DNA from: an uncultured Pirellulales bacterium
GTDB lineage: Bacteria > Planctomycetota > Planctomycetia > Pirellulales > Thermoguttaceae
DNA: 64,000 nucleotides
Direction: 5' to 3'
Assembly (NCBI GenBank): GCA_938015445.1
Contig: CALLPE010000003.1
Span: 1 to 64,000 of the forward strand
Part shown: positions 1 through 8,866 of the stretch, one piece after another
Position numbering within the stretch: the stretch's first letter is position 1
Layout: each line of letters starts with the position of its first letter
Program-made: the position numbers and the translations under genes
The notes under the pieces: generated by a model
Seen by the model: the letters and a program-made list of their open reading frames with translations, nothing else
What the model was told of the DNA's origin: nothing
The model's database searches: none

Positions 1-15
1 TGCCGTCACCATTGC

Positions 16-76
16 GTAAGATTGTGGTGTTCGTAAGATTGTGGTGTTTGTAAGATTGTGGTGTTTGTAAGATTGT
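16..76. repeat. 17-bp tandem repeat, 3.6 copies
   Basis: The unit gtaagattgtggtgttt (first copy ending in c) starts at 16, 33, 50 and 67; the last copy is cut after 10 bases. It lies upstream of the first gene. There are no spacers, so it is not a CRISPR array. It is one of many short tandem repeats in this window. Confidence 0.95.
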
Positions 77-134
77 CGCGGCCGCAGCAGCCAGAATCGC
101 ACAACGTTATTTATGCCACAGAGAATCACTACTG

Positions 135-671
135 ATGGCACAACATGGAACTTCTAAGCCGGATCAAGTCGTGCACGGGATGGTAGCGAGATTCGCCGTC
201 CGCATAGCGGGCGATGATCTGGTTTTCAGCGCGGCCCATTTCTTGGCCATTGCTCCCGACCAATGCGAACCCCTGCACGGGCACAACTATCGAGTGTCTG
301 CCGAACTGTTCGGTGCATTGGGACAGGAACAATATGTTGTCGACTTTGCGGTCGCCAAGGACGCCTTGCGCAGCATAATTCTCGAACTGGACCATCGGGT
401 GTTGCTGCCCGCTGAAAACTCCGCATTGATCGTCAACCGGTGGCAAAAGGAAATCGAGGTTTCCTTTGCCGGCCGCCGTTGGGTCTTTCCCGCCGACGAT
501 TGCCTGCTGCTGCCGTTGTCCAGTACCACAGCGGAGTTGTTGGCACGCTACATCGGCTCCCGATTGGTACAGGCTCTGGTCAATCAGTGCCGGGTTGTCT
601 TTTCCCATGCTCGAGTGACTGTAGAAGAATCCCCCGGACTTACGGCCGTGTGCGTGTTAGAACCGTCATGA
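135..671 (+). CDS. 6-pyruvoyl-tetrahydropterin synthase / QueD-like protein (178 aa)
   Basis: This is a member of the PTPS/QueD T-fold family, which acts on dihydroneopterin triphosphate to make pyruvoyl- or carboxy-tetrahydropterin. Visible zinc ligands are H35 (FSAAHF) and H48/H50 (LHGH), with a catalytic Cys at 44 giving the usual C-x3-H-x-H spacing. D86-H87 (ELDHR) and the Glu in VTVEESPG complete the relay, so the active site looks intact. It is longer than the common ~120-residue QueD because of an insertion at roughly residues 95-130, before the SSTTAELLARYI helix. A second, shorter PTPS paralogue lies at 36993 next to queC, so that one is the better queuosine candidate and this one may serve a different pterin reaction (inference). 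An ATG at 180 is an alternative start. Confidence 0.85.
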   Translation: MAQHGTSKPDQVVHGMVARFAVRIAGDDLVFSAAHFLAIAPDQCEPLHGHNYRVSAELFGALGQEQYVVDFAVAKDALRSIILELDHRVLLPAENSALIVNRWQKEIEVSFAGRRWVFPADDCLLLPLSSTTAELLARYIGSRLVQALVNQCRVVFSHARVTVEESPGLTAVCVLEPS

Positions 672-1065
672 ACGGTAAAATCGGCCGCCCGCTCCAGCAA
701 CCGATTTTCGACTAAGTGGAGAAGGTGTCGGTATCGCTCGGCTTACTGCGTTAACAAAAGCTATCTATTGGGTGCGAGTCGACCCGCGGCCACAGTGGCA
801 ATGCGATGTCATGAGCACGCATGGTTTATACCACGTGTGCCGTTGAATGCCCGGTGTGCCGTTGGCTGCGCGTGGGGCTGGGGGAAACATGGGTCCATGC
901 GGCAGCAATCGGTCGGCCCAGCTCCTTGCGCTGGTGTGCAGGCAAATCGCTTGTGCTGGTGCGCAAACAGCCCGCGCCGGCGCAATTAGCTGAATCCGGT
1001 GGTTGCGTGTATGGCCAGTAAGTATCCCCTTTTTGTATCAACGACGATTAGGCCGGGCTTGAACC
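672..1065. other. intergenic, no gene seen
   Basis: About 390 bases between the PTPS-like gene and the CheX-like gene. I see no convincing coding region, RNA gene or terminator. It contains imperfect near-tandem repeats (gtgtgccgttg twice, 19 bases apart near 835-865, and gctggtg/ggcgcaa variants near 930-985). Confidence 0.6.
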
Positions 1066-1566
1066 ATGCGCGTTGAATACATCAATCCGTTCATCGCGTC
1101 GCTGACCAACGCCTTTCGCACGATGCTAAATTGCGAGGTGAAACGCAATGCCGTTTTTCTTAAGAGCAATAATGCGCCAAAATACGATCCCCCGCATGAA
1201 GTCAGCGGCGTAATTGGCTTGTCGGGCACGGCAGTAGGCACGGTAGTGCTGAGCCTGTCGCGCAACGTGGCTCTTCAGGCGGCTTCGGTCATGCTGGCGT
1301 CCGAGGTCGACGAGGTCAACGCCGATGTAATCGACGCCGTGGGCGAGCTGACCAACGTGGTGGCCGGAGCCGCCAAGGCCCAACTGGAGCAGCACAAGTT
1401 GATGGTCAGCCTGCCCAGCGTGATCACCGGCACGGGGCACGAGGTGCGTTTCCCCTCCGATGTAACACCCATTTGCGTGCAGTTCGAGACGCCTTGGGGG
1501 CCGCTGGCGCTGGAGGTGGGGCTGACTCCGGTCAAAAGCGAGCTGCCTGCGGCATGTGCGACTTGA
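1066..1566 (+). CDS. CheX/CheC-family chemotaxis phosphatase-like protein (166 aa)
   Basis: The fold and length match CheX, a cytoplasmic phosphatase that removes phosphate from CheY-P. The family's active helix motif E-x2-N is present as E94-L-T-N97 in the segment AVGELTNVVAGAAK, which follows a variable helix (VIDAV). The conserved core GVIGLSGTAVGTVVLSLS at about residues 48-65 is also typical. Only one E-x2-N helix is seen, as in CheX rather than the two of CheC. It is followed 74 bp downstream by fliG on the same strand, which fits a role at the flagellar motor or in chemotaxis. No CheY or receptor gene is present in the window. Confidence 0.8.
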   Translation: MRVEYINPFIASLTNAFRTMLNCEVKRNAVFLKSNNAPKYDPPHEVSGVIGLSGTAVGTVVLSLSRNVALQAASVMLASEVDEVNADVIDAVGELTNVVAGAAKAQLEQHKLMVSLPSVITGTGHEVRFPSDVTPICVQFETPWGPLALEVGLTPVKSELPAACAT

Positions 1567-1640
1567 CAGCCGGGGCTTGTATCGGTGCGAATCACCAACA
1601 AACAGTGTAAAGCAAGCGGCGATAATCGGCGTTAACCAGC

Positions 1641-2639
1641 ATGGCGCTATCGGAAGTTCGCAAAGCGGCGATTCTGCTGATGAGCCTCCCGGAGGACGTG
1701 GCGGCTCAATTGCTAGCCCGCCTGGAGCCCAAACAGGTCGAAGCCGTCTCGATCGAGATCGCCAAAATTACTAATGTCACCGGCGAAGAGCAGGAATCGG
1801 TAATCCAGGAGTTTGCCAACGCCAATCCTAACGCGCTGACGGGTCGCTCCGGGGGGCTCGATCTGGCCAAGGCCTTGGTCACGCAGGCGCTGGGAAAGGG
1901 CGCTAATGCCACCCTAGAGACCGTCCGGCAGTCGATCGAAGCCCTGCCTTTCGGCTTCCTCCAAAAGGTCGATAGTCAGAACCTGCTAACCTTCATCATC
2001 GACGAACACCCGCAGACCATCGCCTTGGTGCTGTGCCATGTTCCACCTGCTCAGGCGGCCGCCATCATCGCTGGTTTGCCGCCCGACAGGCAATTGGCAG
2101 TGATTCGCCGCATTGCCAACATGGGGCAAACCAGCCCGGAAATAATCAAGGAGGTGGAAAAAGGGTTGGAAAGCCGCATGTCGAGCGTGATGAGCCAGCA
2201 GTTCGAGAACGCCGGTGGCGTGGAGTCGGTGGCCGAGATACTCAACGTCATCGACCGCGCAACCGAGCGAAACATCCTCGAAAACCTCGCCCAGGAAGCG
2301 CCGGACCTGGTGGAGGAAATCCGCCGGCTGATGTTCGTCTTCGAGGATATCGCCAAGCTCACCGACCGCGACATCCAAACACTGCTCAAGAACGTGGAAA
2401 GTTCGCAATGGGCTATGGCCCTCAAGGGGGCCAGCGAGGAACTGAAGGAGAAGATTTTCAAGAATATGTCCAAGCGGGCCGCCGATCTGCTGCGCGAGGA
2501 AATGGAGTACCTGGGAGCGGTGCGGCTGTCAAACGTCGAGCAGACGCAGCAGCAGATCGTGGACATCGTGCGCCGCTTGGAAGATGCCGGCGAAATCACT
2601 ACTCATTCCAACGAAGAAGAAGAACAGTTCGTCCAGTAG
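1641..2639 (+). CDS. fliG: flagellar motor switch protein FliG (332 aa)
   Basis: FliG is part of the rotor C-ring and passes torque from the stator to the flagellar rotor. The protein has the usual ~330-residue length. The N-terminal domain begins RKAAILLMSLPEDVAAQLL. The middle domain carries the EHPQT motif (FIIDEHPQTIALVL) that binds FliM. The C-terminal domain (about residues 200-332) holds the charged torque helix region FEDIAKLTDRDIQTLLKNV. It starts with ATG and follows the CheX-like gene by 74 bp. No other flagellar structural genes are in the window, so this pair is split off from the main flagellar clusters. Confidence 0.97.
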   Translation: MALSEVRKAAILLMSLPEDVAAQLLARLEPKQVEAVSIEIAKITNVTGEEQESVIQEFANANPNALTGRSGGLDLAKALVTQALGKGANATLETVRQSIEALPFGFLQKVDSQNLLTFIIDEHPQTIALVLCHVPPAQAAAIIAGLPPDRQLAVIRRIANMGQTSPEIIKEVEKGLESRMSSVMSQQFENAGGVESVAEILNVIDRATERNILENLAQEAPDLVEEIRRLMFVFEDIAKLTDRDIQTLLKNVESSQWAMALKGASEELKEKIFKNMSKRAADLLREEMEYLGAVRLSNVEQTQQQIVDIVRRLEDAGEITTHSNEEEEQFVQ

Positions 2640-3032
2640 TTCGGTGTGATTTGGTGCGTTATTCTCTTCGCCCGCGCCCTCCAGCGCCTTGATCTGATCA
2701 CGAAACGGCTCCCTTGCATTGCCTTGGCTTGTTGTCCTACTAGCAAGCAGCAAACGCGCCGCCGACGTTCGCCTGCGTGCCGCCTGTTGCAGCGGAAGAT
2801 GCGGGGGTGTACGATTGCCACGAAGCATTGGACTAACAGCATGTAACTAGCAGCTTGCGCGCGGCTGACGTTTTCCCGCCGGCTTCGGTGTCCTTCCTAT
2901 CGGCATTTCCGCAGCTTGTTGGTGTGTGGTGCTTGGTAGCATTGTGATTGTGCGATTGTTAGCTTTGCCACAAGACGCTCTTATGCGATGATAGCTGTGC
3001 CGCCAGAGGCTCAATCGAAGGAATTCCCAACC
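2640..3032. other. intergenic, no gene seen
   Basis: About 390 bases between fliG and the PQQ beta-propeller gene. I see no supported coding region or RNA. A plausible ribosome binding site (gaagga) lies at 3017-3022, just upstream of the next gene. Confidence 0.6.
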
Positions 3033-4262
3033 ATGCGAAGAACGCTATTCTCTGTGCGCTCGGGGATGGTTTGCTTATTGGTGGTGGCCACTGCGACTTG
3101 TCAAGCTTCGGCCCAATGGCCCGGCTGGCGCGGCCCCAACCGCGATGGCAAATCGCTCGATACCGGGCTTCTAAAACAATGGCCGGAGGGTGGCCCCCGA
3201 TTGCTGTGGAAGGCCGAGGACATTGGGGCAGGCTTTTCTAGCGTCGCGGTAGCCGACGGCAAGGTCTTCATTTCCGGCGACCAAGATGGGAAGCTGATGA
3301 TCTTCGCTTTCGATCTGGACGGCAAGCGGCTGTGGAAAGTCGAGCACGGCCAGGCCCGCGGTGGACCAGAAGGTTCCCGCTCTTCCCCGGTCATTGACGA
3401 CGGCAAACTGTATCTGGTCAACGGCCACGGACTGATCGGCTGTTTCGACGCCGCTACAGGACAACTCAAGTGGTCGCACTCGGCCAAGGAGTTCGGCGGC
3501 TCACCGGGCGGTTGGGGCTATGCAGAATCCGTGTTGATCTACAAGAACATGGCTATCTACAAGCCCGGCCGCAAAAACTGCATCGTGGCCTTCGACAAAA
3601 ACACCGGCGAGGTGATTTGGAAAAGCACAGGCTTCGAGGCCGGGCCCGAGTACAGCTCCTGCATCCTGGTGGAATTCGAAGGGCAACCAATGGTCGTCAC
3701 CGGTACAAATCGGGGCATAGTGGCCGTGGATGCCCACACCGGGAATCTGCTGTGGTCCAACGATTGGTCGGCCGGTAATGTGGCCAACTGTCCCACACCT
3801 GTGTACGCCGATGGCTACATATTCTGGTCTAACGGCTACGGCAAAGGTGGCATCTGTTTGAAGCTGAAGAAGACCGATGGCAAAATCACCGCCGAGACGG
3901 CCTGGACCACCAAGGAGCTGGTTTGCCACCACGGCGGATACATCGTCCATGAAGGACACATCTACGGCAACCACGATGGCGGCTGGGCCTGCCTGGAACT
4001 GAAGACCGGCCAGCGAAAGTGGTTCGAGCGGGCCGTGGGCAAAGGTTCGCTGTGCTTCGCCGACGGAATGCTGTACCTGTACGGCGAACGCGGTGGCGTT
4101 TGCGCATTGGCAACTTGTTCTCCCGATGGCCTGGAAATCAAAGGCCAGGTTAAGGTGGAAGGCAAAGGGCCGAGTTGGGCGCATCCGGTTGTTGCCGGCG
4201 GCAGATTATATCTTCGTTATGATACCAACCTGTATTGCTTCGACGTTGAAAATTCGCCGTAG
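3033..4262 (+). CDS. secreted PQQ-like beta-propeller repeat protein (409 aa)
   Basis: The protein begins with a signal peptide (MRRTLFSVRSGMVCLLVVA, then an AQA-type region near residue 25) and continues WPGWRGPNRDGKS, a start very typical of planctomycete exported PQQ/BamB-like propellers. Propeller blades follow, with repeated patterns such as LYLVNGHGLIGCFDAATG and VAVDAHTGNLLWSN. These proteins are extracytoplasmic; the specific partner or ligand is not known, and no quinoprotein dehydrogenase residues can be asserted. The ATG at 3033 is chosen over an upstream in-frame start at 2988 because the signal peptide begins here and gaagga lies about 10 bases upstream. Confidence 0.85.
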   Translation: MRRTLFSVRSGMVCLLVVATATCQASAQWPGWRGPNRDGKSLDTGLLKQWPEGGPRLLWKAEDIGAGFSSVAVADGKVFISGDQDGKLMIFAFDLDGKRLWKVEHGQARGGPEGSRSSPVIDDGKLYLVNGHGLIGCFDAATGQLKWSHSAKEFGGSPGGWGYAESVLIYKNMAIYKPGRKNCIVAFDKNTGEVIWKSTGFEAGPEYSSCILVEFEGQPMVVTGTNRGIVAVDAHTGNLLWSNDWSAGNVANCPTPVYADGYIFWSNGYGKGGICLKLKKTDGKITAETAWTTKELVCHHGGYIVHEGHIYGNHDGGWACLELKTGQRKWFERAVGKGSLCFADGMLYLYGERGGVCALATCSPDGLEIKGQVKVEGKGPSWAHPVVAGGRLYLRYDTNLYCFDVENSP

Positions 4263-4409
4263 CTTCGAGGCTTGCAGCCTCTGAGCCCCAAGAGCGGCCC
4301 GGAGTCGCCACGCCCGACCGAGGCCGCCGCAGCGTGTCGCCGTCGTGCAGCCTACGCCCTATACTATCGCCCGGCATGTAATACAGCAAATGCCTTGGTT
4401 TTGTCCGAT

Positions 4410-5126
4410 ATGGCCGGCCACAATTCCATCCGCGATCGGCTTTCCTGCAATCTTGCCGCAGTGCGCCAGCAAATTGCCGAGGCGGCTTTACGTTGCCAAC
4501 GGCGTCCGGAAGAAATCACGTTGGTAGCGGTCACCAAGTACGTCGGCTCGGAAGTGATACGGCATTTGGTGGCCGTCGGTTGCCACGATCTGGGCGAAAG
4601 CCGTCCCCAAGACCTGTGGCAGAAGGCTGCGGATATGACCGACTTGCCTGTCCGCTGGCATCTGGTCGGTCATTTGCAGCGGAACAAGGTGCGTCGCACT
4701 TTGCCGCTGATCGCCCTGCTCCATTCGCTGGACAGCCTCCGCCTGGCCGAAGAAATCGACAAGCACTCTGCCGCCCTCCGACGCCGCACCGCGGTGCTGC
4801 TAGAGGTTAACATCTCGGGCGAGCCAGCCAAGCACGGCTTCGCTCCCCGAGAAATGCCGGAACTTCTGCCCCGGCTGGCAGCCCTGGAAAACATCGAAAT
4901 CCGCGGACTGATGTGCATGGCTGCTCTGGAAGGAGGGCCCCAAGCCGCCCGCGCCAATTTTGCTGCCCTACGGGAGCTGCGCGACCGGCTACAGGCAGTT
5001 TGTCCGCCGGGCGTGCGTCTGGATGAGCTATCGATGGGCATGAGCGGCGACTTCCAGGCGGCCATCGCCGAGGGAGCAACCATCGTGCGCATCGGCTCGG
5101 CGCTATTCGAGGGGATCGCACAATGA
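4410..5126 (+). CDS. YggS-family pyridoxal-phosphate homeostasis protein (238 aa)
   Basis: This family (YggS/PLPBP) has an alanine-racemase-like TIM barrel that binds PLP and affects vitamin B6 and amino acid balance; no catalytic reaction is established. The PLP lysine is in the strand ITLVAVTKYVG. Other family signatures are the HLVGHLQRNKVR segment, LLEVNISGEPAKHGF, the MCMAALEGG region and the C-terminal LSMGMSGDFQAAIAEGATIVRIGSALFEG. The ATG at 4410 gives the normal family length; an upstream in-frame start at 4272 would add 46 residues unlike the family. Confidence 0.93.
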   Translation: MAGHNSIRDRLSCNLAAVRQQIAEAALRCQRRPEEITLVAVTKYVGSEVIRHLVAVGCHDLGESRPQDLWQKAADMTDLPVRWHLVGHLQRNKVRRTLPLIALLHSLDSLRLAEEIDKHSAALRRRTAVLLEVNISGEPAKHGFAPREMPELLPRLAALENIEIRGLMCMAALEGGPQAARANFAALRELRDRLQAVCPPGVRLDELSMGMSGDFQAAIAEGATIVRIGSALFEGIAQ

Positions 5127-5191
5127 GGGTGCGCTGTTCGGAACAAAACCTTTTACAAGGCGCCGGCTGCGCGATCGGAAACCGATTCAGT

Positions 5192-5935
5192 TCAATGTTG
5201 TCGCAACATAGAGGCTGAATGGGGGTCCAAATAAATGGTGGCCGCAGGGTGTTGTTGGAGCACCGAGGCAGGCACATCCGGGGTAACCGGACCGGTTAGG
5301 GCAGCCGCCACGGCCTTAGCTTTTCGCAGTTCTGGCACGCTGCAAATTATGTTGCGCGACTTCATAATCTGGCGGATGGACATTGAGATGGCCTGCTTCG
5401 GCACATCATCGATGCTGGCGTACCAGCCCTCGCCCACCTGTTGGCGGCGGCAAGCCTCGTCGAGCTGCACGACGATGTACGCCTGCTCGGTTTGGAAGTC
5501 TGCTGGCGGGTCGTTGAAGGCCAAGTGGCCATTCTCGCCGATACCGATGAACGCCACGTCGATCGGATGCCGGGCGATCAACTCGCCTAGCCGCTGGCAT
5601 TCGGCCTGAGGATCAGCTTCTCCGTCGACCAAATGGAAGGCTGCCAGCGGCTGAGAAAGCCGGGCCACGAAACGTTCTTTGAGGAAGCGGCGAAAGGAAC
5701 CGGGATGGGTTTCGGGCAAGCCGATGTACTCATCCAGATGGAAGGCTACCACCCGCCCCCAGTCGATGTCGGTCTTAGCCGTCAGCTCGGCGAGCATCTC
5801 TAATTGCGACGCGCCTGTGGCCAGCACGATATTGGCCCCACCGCGGGCTCCGATCGCCTGCCGGATGATCTGCGCGCCATCGGTCGCCGCGCGCCGCCCC
5901 AATTCCTCTTTGCTGTTGCAGATTACTACTTGCAT
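5192..5935 (-). CDS. nagB: glucosamine-6-phosphate deaminase (247 aa)
   Basis: NagB converts glucosamine 6-phosphate to fructose 6-phosphate and ammonia, feeding amino sugars into glycolysis. Visible motifs are the phosphate-binding LATGASQLEM, the active-site strand VVAFHLDEYIGL, and the catalytic-relay segment GIGENGHLAFNDPP. The start at 5935 (MQVVICNSKEELGRRA) matches the family start and has an aaaggg-like site upstream; further upstream the frame has no family similarity. A Gfo/Idh/MocA oxidoreductase lies just upstream on the same strand, so the two may be co-transcribed for sugar metabolism (inference). No nagA is in the window. Confidence 0.93.
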   Translation of the reverse strand: MQVVICNSKEELGRRAATDGAQIIRQAIGARGGANIVLATGASQLEMLAELTAKTDIDWGRVVAFHLDEYIGLPETHPGSFRRFLKERFVARLSQPLAAFHLVDGEADPQAECQRLGELIARHPIDVAFIGIGENGHLAFNDPPADFQTEQAYIVVQLDEACRRQQVGEGWYASIDDVPKQAISMSIRQIMKSRNIICSVPELRKAKAVAAALTGPVTPDVPASVLQQHPAATIYLDPHSASMLRQH

Positions 5936-6060
5936 CGTGGCTTGACCCTTTCGACTAGAACTGCTGACGTACACACGTAGCCAAGAGCGTCTGCTTTTTA
6001 TCCCCGAAACGACCAACTGTGCTGCGAAGCGCGTTGCACCGCAGCTTTTTTGCAAAAACT

Positions 6061-7086
6061 TCACAGAACAGCGATGCGCCGGCCTTCGACATGGCTGCGC
6101 CGGGCTTGTTGGACAATGTGCAATGCACGGCACAGGTCGTCCAAGTCGCTGGAGTGGGCCTTGCCCTCGACCACCGCCCGATGGAACTCGGCCAGTAACA
6201 GCTCGCCAAGCGGACGTTCGCTCTCCAGCGATTCCTGGTGCCGTCCGGCTTCATCGAACCAAACTACGCTCGATGGCAAATCGGCAAAGGCTACACCCCG
6301 CTGGCACGAAACCTGTAAGGCCGCAGCGGCCCGATAACTGATGGCCTCGTGCCAATGAGCCGGAATATAACGGCTGCAACTGATTTGTGCCAATTGGCCT
6401 GTGCCCGGCGCAGCAGGCTCCGAAAAGTCGAGACTGATCATGTAGTAGTCTTCGTCGCTGGTACGGCCACCATCGGCCGGACTGGTATGAATCAGCCCCA
6501 TAACCGCGCTGGGTTGTTTGCCCACCAAATAACAGCACCAGTCGATCGCCTCGACCATTTCTCGCAAGGCAGAGTATTCGGCAAGGCGGTTGGCAGGGCA
6601 CACTGTGGCCGCTCGGCTAGATGCGCACTGGTGGCACAGCAATAGCCGCGGTTGGCCCAACTGCGCAGCGATCAATTGCTTAAGCCTGACGGTAGCCGGG
6701 GCTTTTCGGCGCGGAAACTCCACCCGGAAAACCACGCCCGACTGCTCCACCCAGCGCTTGATCTGCTCGGCCTCTTCCGGCTGGAGTTCTACGCCGGCCG
6801 TGCAATAGACGGCCTTGCCTCCCTCGGCGGCTACCATCAGCGGCAAGGCACCGAACCACTGATGGGCCAACACCAGCACTGCGTCGATGTCCTCGCGGCG
6901 CGCCACAGTGCGAAAGCTCTCGACGGCCGATGCGTCAAACTCGGCGGCGGCCTGTTCGGCCCGATGCCCCACTTGCTCGCAAATCGCGCGAACCTCGAAC
7001 CGGTCAGCCAAGGCGCGCAAGGCTGGGGCGTGCCGCTGCTGCCAGGCGTCCCCCAGTCCGATCACTCCGACTCGCAACCTTATCAC
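6061..7086 (-). CDS. Gfo/Idh/MocA-family NAD(P)-dependent oxidoreductase (341 aa)
   Basis: The N-terminal Rossmann fold is clear (LRVGVIGLGDAWQQRHAPAL), followed by DIDAVLVLAHQWFGALPLMVAAEGGKAVYCTAG, where the usual E-K-P catalytic motif of the family is replaced by VYCTAG. The substrate cannot be told, and loss of the EKP lysine makes classical dehydrogenase activity uncertain. The GTG at 7086 is chosen because the Rossmann strand starts two residues later and a gcgagg-type site lies upstream; an in-frame TTG at 7146 is possible but unlikely. nagB follows about 125 bp downstream on the same strand. Confidence 0.8.
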   Translation of the reverse strand: MIRLRVGVIGLGDAWQQRHAPALRALADRFEVRAICEQVGHRAEQAAAEFDASAVESFRTVARREDIDAVLVLAHQWFGALPLMVAAEGGKAVYCTAGVELQPEEAEQIKRWVEQSGVVFRVEFPRRKAPATVRLKQLIAAQLGQPRLLLCHQCASSRAATVCPANRLAEYSALREMVEAIDWCCYLVGKQPSAVMGLIHTSPADGGRTSDEDYYMISLDFSEPAAPGTGQLAQISCSRYIPAHWHEAISYRAAAALQVSCQRGVAFADLPSSVVWFDEAGRHQESLESERPLGELLLAEFHRAVVEGKAHSSDLDDLCRALHIVQQARRSHVEGRRIAVL

Positions 7087-7719
7087 TACCGCCTCGCTCT
7101 CTCGCTCAAAATCGCCGAGATTATATCGGAACCCTCCGCCGCACAAAAGCCTGCCTAAGCGGGCGAACCCCGATTGAGGCTGGTGCCGGCCTCACGCCCC
7201 GTGCGGCGACTGAGCCACCCTGGCGCTGCGGAACTTTTCCTTGCCACCAAAAACAGGAAATGGCTAGCTTTGTCCGTAACCCTACGGTACATCAAGGTGT
7301 CGCCCAGCGATGATAGTCGCGTCAGTTCGTCCCGCACGTCTTGTGTACTTCAGTTCACACAATGTCACAGTGGCCAAGGGGACGAACTGGGGTCTTGGAC
7401 AAACAGGGGCCTCCTCAACTGCCCGGCGAGCGGTTGCTTGGCCCGAACCTGGCACAACTAGATAGGCGTCTTGGGCAGGAGCAATCGGTGGCCGACGAAG
7501 GCCTGGCTGAATGCTCCGTAGCCATCTTCGCCCCGCAGCATGCGACACAACAACCCCGACGCCCCAAGCATTTCACAACAATTTAGGATAGTTTAGGGGA
7601 ACCAAGCCTATAGAACGATCGATAAGCCTAAACTACGGCAAGTGACAATACATAAGGGTAGTTGTGGGCAGGACAAGCCTAGATAATGTTATACAAAAGC
7701 CAGACGCCGGCAGGCGACG

Positions 7720-7751
7720 GTAGATACGGGTAGATGTAGATACGGGTAGAT
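7720..7751. repeat. 16-bp perfect tandem duplication
   Basis: gtagatacgggtagat occurs at 7720-7735 and again at 7736-7751 with no mismatch. It is followed directly by a second, 23-bp-spaced repeat. Confidence 0.97.
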
Positions 7752-7783
7752 AAGGACAGAGGTGGCTAATAGATAAGGACAGA
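7747..7783. repeat. direct repeat at 23-bp spacing
   Basis: tagataaggacaga is found at 7747-7760 and 7770-7783, partly overlapping the 16-bp duplication before it. It is non-coding. Confidence 0.9.
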
Positions 7784-7955
7784 TGTTACTAAATGAGGTA
7801 GTTGAGGCCGCCGATGTGCCACCAATCGTGAAACGAGAACCGTTCCCGACGACACTGCTATTTCCATGCCCATGTTGTGCCTTCCACCTCTAGTTACGGC
7901 CGACTGCCCGCACGAACAATGCTCCCGATAGACCAGCCCGCCGTGGCTGAACGGT

Positions 7956-7981
7956 TACCAACAGCCTCTACCAACAGCCTT
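7956..7981. repeat. 13-bp tandem duplication
   Basis: taccaacagcctc (7956-7968) is followed at once by taccaacagcctt (7969-7981), differing only in the last base. Confidence 0.9.
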
Positions 7982-8793
7982 GGAAGATTGCACCCTGTGT
8001 CCCAAAAAAGAATACCGACGCAACCGCCTGTTGCGGAGCTTAGGAAAGGGACGCTATTGCCCTGTATTTCCACGTGTCAAGTCATTAACTTCCTGGAGTT
8101 TACCCAGTGTCGAGTCGGCCACGATTTGTCAGTGGCTTTGGATTTGCGGCAATTTACGGTGCGCCGAGCCACTGGTCGAGGTGTTTAAGCTGATAGCCAA
8201 AACGCAATGGTGCTATCAACGCTTGCAGTGCCCACCGAAGCACACGGACTCGAAGTACTTTCAGCAGTAACACTTATTCGTGGTAGCGCGACACTGGGTA
8301 AACCTCAGATTAACTTCGAAGTACGTCCACGCGTTAGGGCATTAATGCGCCGTCGGCGTTGGCGGTCGAGCTAAGCCTGCCGCACCGGGTATGCCAACTT
8401 CTACAACCTGCGACGGTATTCTAACGTAAAAAGGATTGCCTCGCGCAATTTACCGCGTGGCACCGTCGGGGCTTGCCTTCTGGGGATTTCCCTAACTTCA
8501 AGGAATCGGAGGCAGTGTTTGGCCTCTTGTGACAACAACCGTCTGCGCATGCCAGATGTTCTGGCAAATTAGCGAAACCATTATTTCCCTCTTGGTTCGC
8601 AACTAGAGATGGGCGAGCTGCACCGCGTCGCAACACGCTGCACATGCCGGTGTCCGCGCCGCAAACCAAAATGCCGCGCAAGAACCGACGCTATCAAACA
8701 CCGACCTTCAGCAAGCGGGTGTGGAATTTGTTGAAGCGTTTCGCTTTGTATAGGCTATTCTGCGTCATAACCCCTTTTACTGTAAGTACTTAA

Positions 8794-8866
8794 TGGAGCC
8801 GAGCGGACTCGAACCGCCGACACCCTGGTTGCAAACCAGGTGCTCTCCCAACTGAGCTACGGCCCC
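8794..8866 (-). tRNA. tRNA-Ala (anticodon TGC)
   Basis: Read on the minus strand from 8866 to 8794, the 73 bases fold as a cloverleaf. The acceptor GGGGCCG pairs with CGGCTCC (one G-U); the D-arm is GCTC/GAGC; the anticodon stem CCTGG/CCAGG encloses the loop TTTGCAA (anticodon TGC); the variable loop is GTGTC; and the T-arm has loop TTCGAGT. The discriminator base is A and the 3' CCA is not encoded. A perfect TTGACA lies upstream (minus strand of 8909-8914), but no good -10 box is seen at the normal spacing. Confidence 0.97.

Larger units (their letters stand above)
7087..8793. other. gene-poor region left of tRNA-Ala
   Basis: Roughly 1.7 kb with no supported gene on either strand; open frames are short, overlap each other and lack family features. 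The base composition is visibly less GC-rich than in the coding regions. It contains several small tandem repeats (listed separately). A short frame at 7980-8270 with scattered Cys/Lys could be a decayed zinc-ribbon or transposase remnant, but nothing recognisable remains. Confidence 0.6.

Noticed and set aside
1-80. Possible CRISPR array at the left edge
   Set aside because: The 17-bp units are directly adjacent with no unique spacers, and no cas gene is present.
7980-8270. Possible transposase or zinc-ribbon remnant
   Set aside because: Scattered Cys and a KTQWCYQRL-like stretch are suggestive, but there is no domain-level match and no terminal inverted repeats.
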